A DNA stretch of 37,198 nt from an uncultured Acidimicrobiales bacterium (GCA_937981915.1 CALJMD010000004.1:1-37198), one strand, 5' to 3'. Positions 28,266-36,867 are shown, counted from the first letter of the stretch. Translations and numbers: made by a program. Notes: generated by a model from the letters alone, not told the origin.

Positions 28266-29957
28266 GTGACAGTACGAGGTTGGCCTGTAGACCATCGGTT
28301 CGCCAACAGATGGCGGGTCACGGCCGCCGTCGTGGTGTTGAGTGTCGTGTCCACCGCGTGCGTCGGAACCTCGACAGATGGCGGATCCGCGGCCGGGACC
28401 ACTGTTGTGCTTGCTCCCGATATCGCTGACGGTGGCAACGAGCCGGGGTCCGGTGTCGAGTCGTCCGATGGTGGTTCGTCCACCTCCGAGCAGCCGCCTA
28501 CGCGACCCACGGCCGATAGCGACGGCGGACAGGCAGCAACGTCGCCGGAGCTGCTGGTCGATGTTCTTCCGTACATTGACTGGTCGGGGGCCGGTGCCAG
28601 ACCGGCCGAGTCCGGCGGCACCGTTTCGGTGGTCGACTTCGGGGCGTCGGCCGACGACGGGCAGTCCGACAGCAGCGCCTTCGCTCAGGCCATCAGAGCC
28701 GTTGATCGGTCCGGTGGACTGGTTGGGGTGGTCGAGATTCCACCCGGTCAGTTTCTGCTGACCGAGACACTTGAATTGCCCAGCTTCACCCTGTTGAGAG
28801 GCGCCGGGCGAGACACCATGCTGACCATCGATTTGGGCGGCCGGGCGCAGCAGGGGATCGTGTCCGAGGGACAAACAAGCGATCGCTGGACGAGCTTGCC
28901 CGACGGCGGCCGGATCAGATCGAGTCTGGTTGACGTGGCCGACGTCGGTCCATTCGCACCCGGAACGATTGTGGAGTTCGAACAGGACAACGATGCTGAG
29001 CGAATGAACACCGACCCGGCCTGGGACGTCGATTGGGGGAACGGTTCAGTCGGTGAGCTCGGTCGGGTGGTGGCGGTCGAAGGCAATCGGCTTCGCCTCG
29101 AGAGTGGCTTGAACAGCGACTACCGGCCCGAGCTTGGGGCCAGGGTGCGTGCGGTTCGACCGGTGGAACAGGTTGGCATCGAGTCGATGACGGTTGAACG
29201 GGTGGACGACGGCTTTGACGACACCATTGTCTTTCGTGCTGCCGTTGACGTCTGGCTTGACGATGTTGAAACGCTACGAACCAACTCGGCCCACATCGAA
29301 TTCGTTGAGACCTACCGTTGTTCGGTGACCGACTCGGTGATTCACGGAGCGTCCGACTTCGGCGACGGGGGTCGGGCGTACGGGTTGAGTCTGGCCCGAC
29401 ACGCCACCGACTGCCTGCTTCTAAACAACACCCTGTTCGACCTTCGCCATGCCATCATCATCCAGCTGGGCGCCAGCGGGAACGTGGTGGCCTATAACGA
29501 CGCTAGAGGTTCCGCCGGCTACGAGGATCGCCAGCCACGAGCCGACCTGTCGTTGCACGGGCACTGGCCGCAGGCCAACTTATTTGAGGGCAACATCTTT
29601 GATCGCGTGGTGTTTGCTGACTGGTGGGGGCCGTCGGGACCGGGCAACACGCTGTTCCGTTCGTGCGTAGCCGACTATGTCATCGTGACCGATCACTCCG
29701 ATGACCAGGCGCTGGTGAACAACACCATTGGGCCTGGCGGTTTGAGCGTCGACCCGTCGGTCGAACGGATTCTGTCATCGGGGAATCGGTCGGACCGATC
29801 ACCGGATGATGAGCCACCTTCGGCTGATAACGCCCCTGCTTCTTTGTGGAGCGACGACGCTCCCGATATCGGTCTTGAGGCCTGGCCACCGCTGACCTCA
29901 AACACCGACCCGGGTGATTGCCGACTGCCGGCGTCGGACGCATCACCCTTCGGCTGA
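28266..29957 (+). CDS. Lipoprotein with parallel beta-helix (pectate-lyase-like) domain
   Basis: GTG start gives TVRGWPVDHRFANRWRVTAAVVVLSVVSTACVG (lipobox); VSVVDFGASADDGQSDSSAFAQAIRAV...VEIPPGQFLLTETLELPSFTLLRGAG. Confidence 0.8.
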   Translation: MTVRGWPVDHRFANRWRVTAAVVVLSVVSTACVGTSTDGGSAAGTTVVLAPDIADGGNEPGSGVESSDGGSSTSEQPPTRPTADSDGGQAATSPELLVDVLPYIDWSGAGARPAESGGTVSVVDFGASADDGQSDSSAFAQAIRAVDRSGGLVGVVEIPPGQFLLTETLELPSFTLLRGAGRDTMLTIDLGGRAQQGIVSEGQTSDRWTSLPDGGRIRSSLVDVADVGPFAPGTIVEFEQDNDAERMNTDPAWDVDWGNGSVGELGRVVAVEGNRLRLESGLNSDYRPELGARVRAVRPVEQVGIESMTVERVDDGFDDTIVFRAAVDVWLDDVETLRTNSAHIEFVETYRCSVTDSVIHGASDFGDGGRAYGLSLARHATDCLLLNNTLFDLRHAIIIQLGASGNVVAYNDARGSAGYEDRQPRADLSLHGHWPQANLFEGNIFDRVVFADWWGPSGPGNTLFRSCVADYVIVTDHSDDQALVNNTIGPGGLSVDPSVERILSSGNRSDRSPDDEPPSADNAPASLWSDDAPDIGLEAWPPLTSNTDPGDCRLPASDASPFG

Positions 29958-29980
29958 GTCGAAGCGGTGGTGGCGCGGCC

Positions 29981-31099
29981 CTACGAGCCGGCGACCGGTA
30001 CGTTCCCCGATGACCGCCAGAATGCGCCGTCGGGGAAGAAGGTGGTGTAGTCCGCCGGGAACGAGGTGAATCCCGGTAGCACGTCGAGGTTGCCGCCGTC
30101 GCCGGAACGCTGCACACCCCGTTCGGCGGTCCATCGACCGGAACCGTCGGCGGCCACCAAGTCATCACCCGAACGTTCCAGTTCGACGGTTCGCCCGTCA
30201 ATCAGCCGGGAGTACACGGCCCAGTCGTCGCTGTCGTCGTCGACGGTGACGGCCACCGGTATCCCACCGACGTTGGTGTTGACGACGCCGGCCTGTCGAA
30301 GTTCGCTGACCGGGAACGCCACTGACTCAGAACCGAATTCGACCACGATGGCCATCTGGGCCAGCGCGAACCCGCTCATCCGCGCCGGGGCGTCGAGGGC
30401 GACGGTGTCGGGGTGTCGTTCAAGCCAGTCACCCCATTCGGTCAACGTGGACGCCAACAGGTCCAGCCTGGTCCCGGTCAACGGCCCGAGGATCGCTTCA
30501 CCGATGGGTTGACTCCACACGCTGCCGGTTTCGTGATCGAACCAGGTCATGGCGTTGCCCCATAGATCTCCCTGATTGCCCAATACCAGTGGCCTACCAT
30601 CTACTTCTCGGCGATGGACCATCGCCGTTCCGCACAGCGGTCACCAGGTGACAAACGTCGGAATGCCTCGATGCATGTCGACGACGATCTCTCGCCTGGT
30701 CAGAAACCCGATCGGGTACGCTCTGGCGTCTCCGTCGATCTCGACACCGATGATCAACTCGTCGCTGGGCCAATCAGTGTTTTCGACGGTTCGGAACTTC
30801 GGGGCGTACACCGGGAAGATACCGTCGCGGGGTAGTACCGGGCGATAGCCGTCGGGAAGCGATTCTCCCGCTGCCACCGGATCGAAGAGGTCGGAGGGGA
30901 TTTGGGCAGACGCTCCCTCCCAGCCGTCGGGGTGGAACGAATCCTGCGAGCTGCCAGGCCCGGAGTCGGCGGGAACAAAAACCACTACGGCGATGACCGC
31001 CAGGGCGGCGGCCAACGACACCAGCACGCCAACTGACAATGCCGGGCTAGGGCGGTGTGTCTCATCAAACTCGGGGAGAAACGGGTCGTCGTGAGCCAC
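29981..31099 (-). CDS. DUF3179-domain membrane-anchored protein with one in-frame TGA, candidate selenoprotein
   Basis: ORFs 30641-31099 and 29981-30622 are in the same frame, separated by one TGA plus 6 sense codons; read-through gives ...RREIVVDMHRGIPTFVTW[TGA]PLCGTAMVHRREVDGRPLVLGNQGDLWGNAMTWFDHETGSVWSQPIGEAILGPLTGTRL..., with TGA at the family CPLC first Cys. N-terminal TM helix. Confidence 0.8.
30609..30627 (-). promoter_or_regulatory. Putative bacterial SECIS-like hairpin downstream of the in-frame TGA
   Basis: Minus strand 5' CGGCGAUG-GUC-CAUCGCCG 3': perfect 8-bp stem (apex GGUC), beginning 13 nt after the TGA at 30643-30641. Confidence 0.65.
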
Positions 31100-31173
31100 A
31101 GACCATCAACAGGTCAGACCTGTTCGGCTATTCCCGGTTTGTTGTCATCTGTCGGCGCTAGCTTGATGTTGAC

Positions 31174-32244
31174 ATGATGATCGCATCGCAGCTGGTAGCG
31201 CTGTTGGACGGGTTTGGGCTGGCGGTGACGCTGCCCATCGGGCTGGTGGTGACGGCCTTTGGGTTCGGGGTCCGCCACGGTTTCGATTGGGATCACATCG
31301 CCGCGATTTCCGATCTGAGCGGCTCGGTCGAGAGCCGCCGCCGTGGCCTGGCGTTGTCGATGATGTACGCCCTCGGTCACGCGGCAGCCGTTCTTGTGCT
31401 CGGTCTGATCATTGTGGTGATCGGTTCATCGATTCCCGATCAGGTGGCGGACCCATTGGAGCGATGGATGGGTCGAGTGGTCGGCTTTACTCTCGTAGCG
31501 CTGGGTCTTTGGATCTTGATCGAGCTGGTGCGCAAGGGGCGCGACTTCCGGCTTCGGAGCCGTTGGATGTTGGTGTTGCAGGGCACGTTCGCCGGCGTTC
31601 GGCGGGTTCATCGCTCCTTGGATCCCCGAACGCGCAAGACGGTTCGCCACCTCGAGGTGGAACACGAACATCCTCACCCGCATGACGATGTTGACCCGTC
31701 GGGCGGGTCGACCCATGACGATGTGCAGGCCCATGATCACGCTCATATGGCTGAACCGGCTGCCGTTGCCGCCGAACCGGTGGCCGCTCTGTCGGAGGCG
31801 TCAGTCGGTTCCCTCGGGCATTCCCACGCCACTCACGACATCGATCTAGGCCAGAGCGAGGTTGACAGTCACAGCCACGGTCACAGTCTCAGTGACAGTC
31901 ATAGTCACCGGCACAGTCACAAAATGGCCCTAGGCGATCTTGGTGGAGGCACCGCGGTTGGTGTCGGGGTGTTGCACGGGGTAGGCGTGGAAAGCCCGAC
32001 TCAGATCGCCTTGTTTACGGCGTCGGCCTCGGTTGGACAGGGCTGGGCGGCCCTTGCATTGCTGGTCGCCTGGGTTTGCGGCCTTGTGGTGGCCAACGGC
32101 GTGTTGGCGGTGGTAGCCGGATTCGGCCTGCTGCAAGCCGAGCGCTATTTCGCTGTGTACGCCACGGTGGTGGTGTTGGTGGCGCTGCTGAGCATCGCCA
32201 TGGGCGGCGCACTTATAGCCGACGTTGCTCTACCGCTGCCCTGA
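31174..32244 (+). CDS. NiCoT-family nickel/cobalt transporter-like protein with long His-rich loop
   Basis: RHGFDWDHIAAISD matches the HX4DH NiCoT signature; multiple TM segments; His-rich insert EHEHPHPHDD...HSHGHSLSDSHSHRHSHK. Confidence 0.85.
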   Translation: MMIASQLVALLDGFGLAVTLPIGLVVTAFGFGVRHGFDWDHIAAISDLSGSVESRRRGLALSMMYALGHAAAVLVLGLIIVVIGSSIPDQVADPLERWMGRVVGFTLVALGLWILIELVRKGRDFRLRSRWMLVLQGTFAGVRRVHRSLDPRTRKTVRHLEVEHEHPHPHDDVDPSGGSTHDDVQAHDHAHMAEPAAVAAEPVAALSEASVGSLGHSHATHDIDLGQSEVDSHSHGHSLSDSHSHRHSHKMALGDLGGGTAVGVGVLHGVGVESPTQIALFTASASVGQGWAALALLVAWVCGLVVANGVLAVVAGFGLLQAERYFAVYATVVVLVALLSIAMGGALIADVALPLP

Positions 32245-32284
32245 GACTTCTGCCTGAGGTTTCGCCACGTGGAGCTGCCTGGAT

Positions 32285-33679
32285 CTAGGGGAGTAGTTCC
32301 TCGGCGAGCTGCAGTTGGTCGGGGGTGAACTCGCCGTAGGTCGAGTTGCTCGGGGACCCAACCCAGAGTCGGGCGACGGCTTCGGCGAAGTCTCCTGCGC
32401 CGACGCTGAAGTCGTTGAGGCCGTCCCCGGCCCACCATACGGCAGGCATCTGTCTGGCTTCGATCCACTGGGCCCTCTCGCCGCCACCGAAGTGGGTGAC
32501 GTCGATGGCGTGCCCTAGTTCGTGGGCCAGTATTTCGGCGATGGCTCCGGGGGTGTCATCGTCGTCGACGTAGATCTCGATTGATCGGGTCTGCGGAAAC
32601 GTGAGACCCCGATAGCCCGGTCGGTCATTCATGTAGGTGACTCGCCAGTCGGGTAGCACGGATCGCCAGTCGTAGTTGATGAGGGCTTCAGCCTCTACCC
32701 CGAGAGTGGTGGGGTCGGTGGCGGCCAGCTCGGTCGGTGCCGGGTCCGATTCGTCCGACGTTACCTCTGGTGCCTCGTCGGTCTGGTCGGTTTCCGTCGA
32801 CGTTGGTTGGTCCCCGTCAGTGATTGGCCCAGTGTCGCCGTCATCTTGAGCGGCGCTTGGTTGCTCGGCTTCTTCGGCCTGTTCTGCGGCCACGGTTGTT
32901 GACGACCGGGCCTGAAGCGGCTCGACGGTGATGGTGGTGGGGAACGACGGTGCGTCGATCATCTGCTCGTTGGCCGGTTGACCGACCGGTCCGGCTGAGG
33001 TCTGGGGAGCTGCTGTGTCACCTGCTGAAACTGACGAGATGACAAACGACCCGACAACGGTGGCGGCCACGAGTAGTCCAGCGTTTGGCAGTAGGAACCG
33101 GCCAATGAGCGACCGGGTGCGACTGTCGACTGTTTCGTCCAGCATGAGCTGGCCGAGCCGACGTTCGAGTCGACCGAGTTCCAGCTCGAGGGTTTCGCTG
33201 AGAATGCCCAGGTCGTCGTCGCGAATCGCTAACTCGTTGCCCGGTTCGATGCCCCGAAGCAGGTAGAGGAGTGACAGGTACCGTTCCAGCACCGCGTCGA
33301 CCAGTTGGTCGCCGGCGAGCGGGTTGGTCGTCCGGCGAATTTCGTAACTTTGACTTCCCACCGCAACCCGTCGGCCTGGCAGGTCGACGATCAGTTTGTT
33401 GTTGCGCTCGGCTGAGAGCGAGCCGGGGTCAAGCTGGTAGAGCTCGACGAGCCTCTCAGCGACAGGGTCGGTGAGCAGCACGAGGCCCTGCTCGGCTCGA
33501 CTTAAGAACCCCGAGGTGAACGCGCCGTGCGACCGGCCCGCCAGTTCGTCCAGTTCCACATCGAGTTCGGATCGCCTGGCCTGCAGCAGCGCCCCCAAGC
33601 GATCGGGGGAGATCAGGGAAGGTTGTTGGTCAGCGGAACGATCGACCATCGGTGAGCTAAGGGAGGATGTCATTGACAA
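32285..33679 (-). CDS. HTH (XRE-like) - TM - extracellular zincin-like metallopeptidase, paralog A
   Basis: N-terminal LGALLQARRSELDVELDELAGRSHGAFTSGFLSRAEQGLVLLTDPVAERLVELYQL; TM LLVAATVVGSFVISSVSA; C-terminal EILAHELGHAIDVTHF. Start could be an internal ATG (33673 or 33649). Confidence 0.75.
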   Translation of the reverse strand: MSMTSSLSSPMVDRSADQQPSLISPDRLGALLQARRSELDVELDELAGRSHGAFTSGFLSRAEQGLVLLTDPVAERLVELYQLDPGSLSAERNNKLIVDLPGRRVAVGSQSYEIRRTTNPLAGDQLVDAVLERYLSLLYLLRGIEPGNELAIRDDDLGILSETLELELGRLERRLGQLMLDETVDSRTRSLIGRFLLPNAGLLVAATVVGSFVISSVSAGDTAAPQTSAGPVGQPANEQMIDAPSFPTTITVEPLQARSSTTVAAEQAEEAEQPSAAQDDGDTGPITDGDQPTSTETDQTDEAPEVTSDESDPAPTELAATDPTTLGVEAEALINYDWRSVLPDWRVTYMNDRPGYRGLTFPQTRSIEIYVDDDDTPGAIAEILAHELGHAIDVTHFGGGERAQWIEARQMPAVWWAGDGLNDFSVGAGDFAEAVARLWVGSPSNSTYGEFTPDQLQLAEELLP

Positions 33680-34856
33680 GGTCCAGTTGGTCGGGCGTGA
33701 AGTCGCCGAAGTTTGAGTTGCTTGGTGAGTCGACCCAGGAGGCGGCGACGGCTTCGGCGAAGTCTCCCGCTCCGACGCTGAAGTCGTTGAGTCCGTCGCC
33801 GGCCCACCAGACCATCGGCATGTCCCTTGCTTCCAACCAGTTCATTCGATCATCGTCGTCGAGGTGGGTGACGTCGATCGCGTGGCCAACCTCGTGAGCA
33901 AGCACGCCGGCGACATCGTCAACCGAGGCGTTGGCGTCGATGTAGATCGTGATCGATTTGGTCGGCAGGTGGGTCATGCCTTTGTAGCCGGCGCTGTCGT
34001 CTTCGTACTTAACGTTCCACCCCGGTAGTAGAGATTGCCAGTCGTAGCTGATCATCGCTTCGGCTTGAGCGCCGATCTCGGCTAGCTCGGCCCGTGACCG
34101 TTGCACTGTTTCGGTCGTGACCGTGATTGACTCGGCCTCGTGATCATGGTCGTGATCATGGTCATGGTCACCAAGGGTGTCGTCTTCACTGAAGGCAGCT
34201 GTTATTGCTTCACTTTGCAGTGATGGCGTTCCCACGGTGTCGCTACCAAGGCCGCTGACGATGACAAGCGAACCGAGCGACATGGCTGCGACCAGCAGGC
34301 CGGCGCTTGGCACCAGATAGCGCTTCAGAAGTGACTTGGTGCGGCTGTCGACCGAGGCGCTGAGCATCAGCTCCATGAGGCGCCGTTCGATCATTTCGAT
34401 TTCTGCGGTCAGTGAGCCGGACAGCACCGCCAGGTCCGGATCCCGCAGTGGAACTTTTGTGCCGGGGTCGACTTTGCGCAGAATATAGAGCAGGGCCAGG
34501 TAGCGCTCGAGTATGTAGTCAAGCTGGCTTTCGTAGGTTTCTCCGCCCTCAGTGGCCGACAGTTCCACCAGCTCGTCTCCGACGGCCAGCTTCCCGCTAG
34601 GCAGATCGAGGACCAACTCGCTCTTTCGCTGGTCCATTGCTTCTTCTTCGATGCGGTATAGCGAAGCCAGCTTTTGCATTGTCGGGTCGGCCAGTGGCAC
34701 CCGGCCTTTTTCGACGATCGACAGAAACTGCGGAGTGAATTCGCCGTTGGACCGCTGCGAGAGGTCTTCGAGCTCCAAGCCTTGCTCGGATCGTCGGGTG
34801 TTGAGGAGCGCGCCGAATCGCTGTGTCGGTACCGGAGAGACAACTGTCGAAGCCAT
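33657..34856 (-). CDS. HTH (XRE-like) - TM - extracellular zincin-like metallopeptidase, paralog B
   Basis: FGALLNTRRSEQGLELEDLSQRSNGEFTPQFLSIVEKGRVPLADPTMQKLASLYRI; TM LLVAAMSLGSLVIVSGL; HDHDHDHDHE; GVLAHEVGHAIDVTHL. Confidence 0.8.
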   Translation of the reverse strand: MASTVVSPVPTQRFGALLNTRRSEQGLELEDLSQRSNGEFTPQFLSIVEKGRVPLADPTMQKLASLYRIEEEAMDQRKSELVLDLPSGKLAVGDELVELSATEGGETYESQLDYILERYLALLYILRKVDPGTKVPLRDPDLAVLSGSLTAEIEMIERRLMELMLSASVDSRTKSLLKRYLVPSAGLLVAAMSLGSLVIVSGLGSDTVGTPSLQSEAITAAFSEDDTLGDHDHDHDHDHEAESITVTTETVQRSRAELAEIGAQAEAMISYDWQSLLPGWNVKYEDDSAGYKGMTHLPTKSITIYIDANASVDDVAGVLAHEVGHAIDVTHLDDDDRMNWLEARDMPMVWWAGDGLNDFSVGAGDFAEAVAASWVDSPSNSNFGDFTPDQLDLVNDILP

Positions 34857-35022
34857 GTCCAGACCTTCGGATCAAATCTGGTCCTGGTTAATGGGATGTT
34901 GTGACCCGCCCCTGAGTTGATCTTCCCGGTCCTTTCGTTTGGGCGATTGCTAAAGAGCGGTTGCTAGGCGCCGACCTACATCCAGATAACCAACGATCTC
35001 CCATTGGGAGGAGTCTTAACTA

Positions 35023-36579
35023 ATGAACCACCAAGACGACAGGGCATCGGGGCGACGCCTTGGCTGGAGACAGGGCGCTTTGTTCGCCGCCGTGTCCCTG
35101 GTAGCCGCCTCCTGTGGATCCGACGCTGATCTGGCTGAACCGGGCGACTCGTTCGCTTTCGACGACTCCGGCATCACCGTTGTCTGCGACAAGACCGGGG
35201 CTGACATCACAACCAGCGACCACGACATTTCAAATGTGGTGGTGGCAACCAAGAACGGCCAGGAAACCAAGTTCGACAATCTTTCCGGCAAGACCTACCG
35301 AGTGGACATGCGCAATGTCGCAACCGTTTGGGTGAAGTCGGCCGACAACCAGTCGGGTGACGGTCCCGGCTACGGCGAGCGTTTTGAGTGCGGAGCCGAC
35401 GGCGACGCCGCGGTCATGGTTGAAGAGCCCTCCGGTGGCGAAGAACCGGCGGCTGAAGAGCCTGCCGATGATGGCGCCGCTGATGACGGCGCAGCCGAAG
35501 ACGGAGCAGCTGATGATGGCGCAGTCGATGACGGAGCTGGTAATGATGACGCTGCCATGGACGGTGGAGACGGCAACGTAGCCGCCGACTACGGCCCAAT
35601 CGCTTCACCCACCGGCATCACCGTGACCTGTGGCGCCGACTCGATTGGCGTGACCACCACCGACCATGACATCTCCAATGTCGTCGTCGGGCTGTGGGAC
35701 GGTACGCACATCAAACACGACAACCTCAAGGGCAAGTCATACACCATCGACCAGGCCGGCGTTGTCACCGTTTGGGTGAAGTCGGCTGACAATGATTCCG
35801 GTGACGGTCCGGGCTACGGCGAGCGTTTCGACTGCGCCAAGACCAAGACTGACATTGACACTGGTGCCATGCAGGCTCCGGCTCCGGCCCCGGCTGCGGT
35901 TGAGGTTGAGGCTTCCGATACCGGCATCGCAGTGGCCTGTACCAACAGCTTCGTGTACGTCACCACCGACCGACACGAAATCTCCAACATCGTTCTTGGG
36001 TTTGGTGGCGACGAGGCCACCAAGTACGACAACTTGAACGGCTACGAGTACAAGATTGAACAGGACGCGGTCGAGACCGTGTGGGTCAAGTCCGGCAACA
36101 ACGATTCTGGTGACGGTCCCGGCTACGGCGAGCGCTTCGAATGTAAGGACGCCGCTGGCGGTGTGCTGGTTGACGACGAGACTGCTGCTGATGGTGGCGA
36201 CGGCGACGGTGCCGTCAAAGCCAAGGGCAAGAAGAACAACGATGGTGGCGACGACGGAAACGCTGTTGCCCCGGTTGAAGCCGATCTGGAAGCTGCTGAT
36301 AGTGGCATTGCTGTTGCTTGCACCGCTAGCTCCATCTATGTGAGCACCACGGTGCACGACATCTCCAACATCGTCGTCGCACTGCAGGACGGCACTCACG
36401 TGAAGTACGACAACCTCAAGGGCAAGAGCTACACCGTGCCCGAGGCCAATGTCGTGACCGTGTGGGTGAAGTCCGGTGACAACGACTCTGGCGACGGTCC
36501 CGGCTACGGCGAGCGTTTCGACTGCACCGTTCCGGCTGTTGTCGGTGGCGACATTGATGCCGAGTACGTCTCCGGCTGA
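35023..36579 (+). CDS. Secreted lipoprotein with four copies of an unidentified Cys-bracketed domain separated by acidic low-complexity linkers
   Basis: GGGAGGAG SD before ATG; lipobox SLVAASC; four repeats each ending in VWVKS..N.SGDGPGYGERF[ED]C. Confidence 0.9.
   Translation: MNHQDDRASGRRLGWRQGALFAAVSLVAASCGSDADLAEPGDSFAFDDSGITVVCDKTGADITTSDHDISNVVVATKNGQETKFDNLSGKTYRVDMRNVATVWVKSADNQSGDGPGYGERFECGADGDAAVMVEEPSGGEEPAAEEPADDGAADDGAAEDGAADDGAVDDGAGNDDAAMDGGDGNVAADYGPIASPTGITVTCGADSIGVTTTDHDISNVVVGLWDGTHIKHDNLKGKSYTIDQAGVVTVWVKSADNDSGDGPGYGERFDCAKTKTDIDTGAMQAPAPAPAAVEVEASDTGIAVACTNSFVYVTTDRHEISNIVLGFGGDEATKYDNLNGYEYKIEQDAVETVWVKSGNNDSGDGPGYGERFECKDAAGGVLVDDETAADGGDGDGAVKAKGKKNNDGGDDGNAVAPVEADLEAADSGIAVACTASSIYVSTTVHDISNIVVALQDGTHVKYDNLKGKSYTVPEANVVTVWVKSGDNDSGDGPGYGERFDCTVPAVVGGDIDAEYVSG
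35170..36525 (+). repeat. Four ~74-aa protein-coding repeats: 35170-35391, 35614-35835, 35923-36144, 36304-36525
   Basis: Each unit is 222 nt, beginning GI[TA]V.C and ending GDGPGYGERF[ED]C; spacing between units varies while unit length is constant. Confidence 0.9.
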
Positions 36580-36605
36580 TAGTTGAGCCATCATCTCGAC
36601 CCTGG

Positions 36606-36641
36606 GTCGCGATGACACAGTAAGTCGCGATGACACAGTAA
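36606..36641. repeat. 18-bp perfect tandem duplication (gtcgcgatgacacagtaa x2)
   Basis: Direct reading of 36606-36623 and 36624-36641. Confidence 0.95.
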
Positions 36642-36647
36642 TCAGTA

Positions 36648-36680
36648 CAGCGACCCGGATGCTTCGGCTCCGGGTCGCTG
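36648..36680 (+). terminator. Hairpin downstream of the repeat lipoprotein gene, probable terminator
   Basis: cagcgacccgga-tgcttcggc-tccgggtcgctg inverted repeat, weak T-tract. Confidence 0.55.
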
Positions 36681-36785
36681 TCGCGTATCGACGAATTCAC
36701 GGGCGATATCAGGAGCGATATGTGGCGCGGACGCGGTAACCTTGTGGAGCCGGGTTGGTGCCTACCGATCTGTTTGGCAATGCAC

Positions 36786-36859
36786 GGCGATGTAGCTCAG
36801 TTGGTAAGAGTGCTCGACTCATAATCGAGAGGTCGTGGGTTCAAGTCCCACCGTCGCTA
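36786..36859 (+). tRNA. tRNA-Met (CAT anticodon)
   Basis: Cloverleaf by eye: acceptor ggcgatg/cgtcgct, D-arm gctc..gagt, anticodon arm ctcga-ctCATaa-tcgag, T-arm gtggg-ttcaagt-cccac; Met versus Ile2 cannot be settled by anticodon alone. Confidence 0.9.
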
Positions 36860-36867
36860 CGTAGAGG

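Noticed and set aside
27134-28621. 495-aa minus-strand ORF
   Set aside because: Antisense to a clear GT4 gene and the start of the beta-helix lipoprotein gene; GC-rich shadow ORF with no recognisable motif.
29981-31099. Frameshift or two independent genes for the split DUF3179 region
   Set aside because: 30641-31099 and 29981-30622 are in the same frame, separated only by one TGA and six sense codons; the family motif continues across the stop without indel.
31860-31922. CRISPR-like or satellite repeat (agtcacagccacggtcacagt...)
   Set aside because: Short degenerate units that encode the His-rich loop of the NiCoT protein in frame; no spacers or cas genes.
34138-34172. Tandem DNA repeat gatcatggtcgtgatcatggtcatggtcac as a regulatory element
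   Set aside because: In-frame codons for HDHDHDHDH in zincin paralog B; explained by protein sequence.
35737-36636. 299-aa minus-strand ORF
   Set aside because: Antisense shadow of the repeat lipoprotein; its apparent internal repeats are just the complement of the real repeats.
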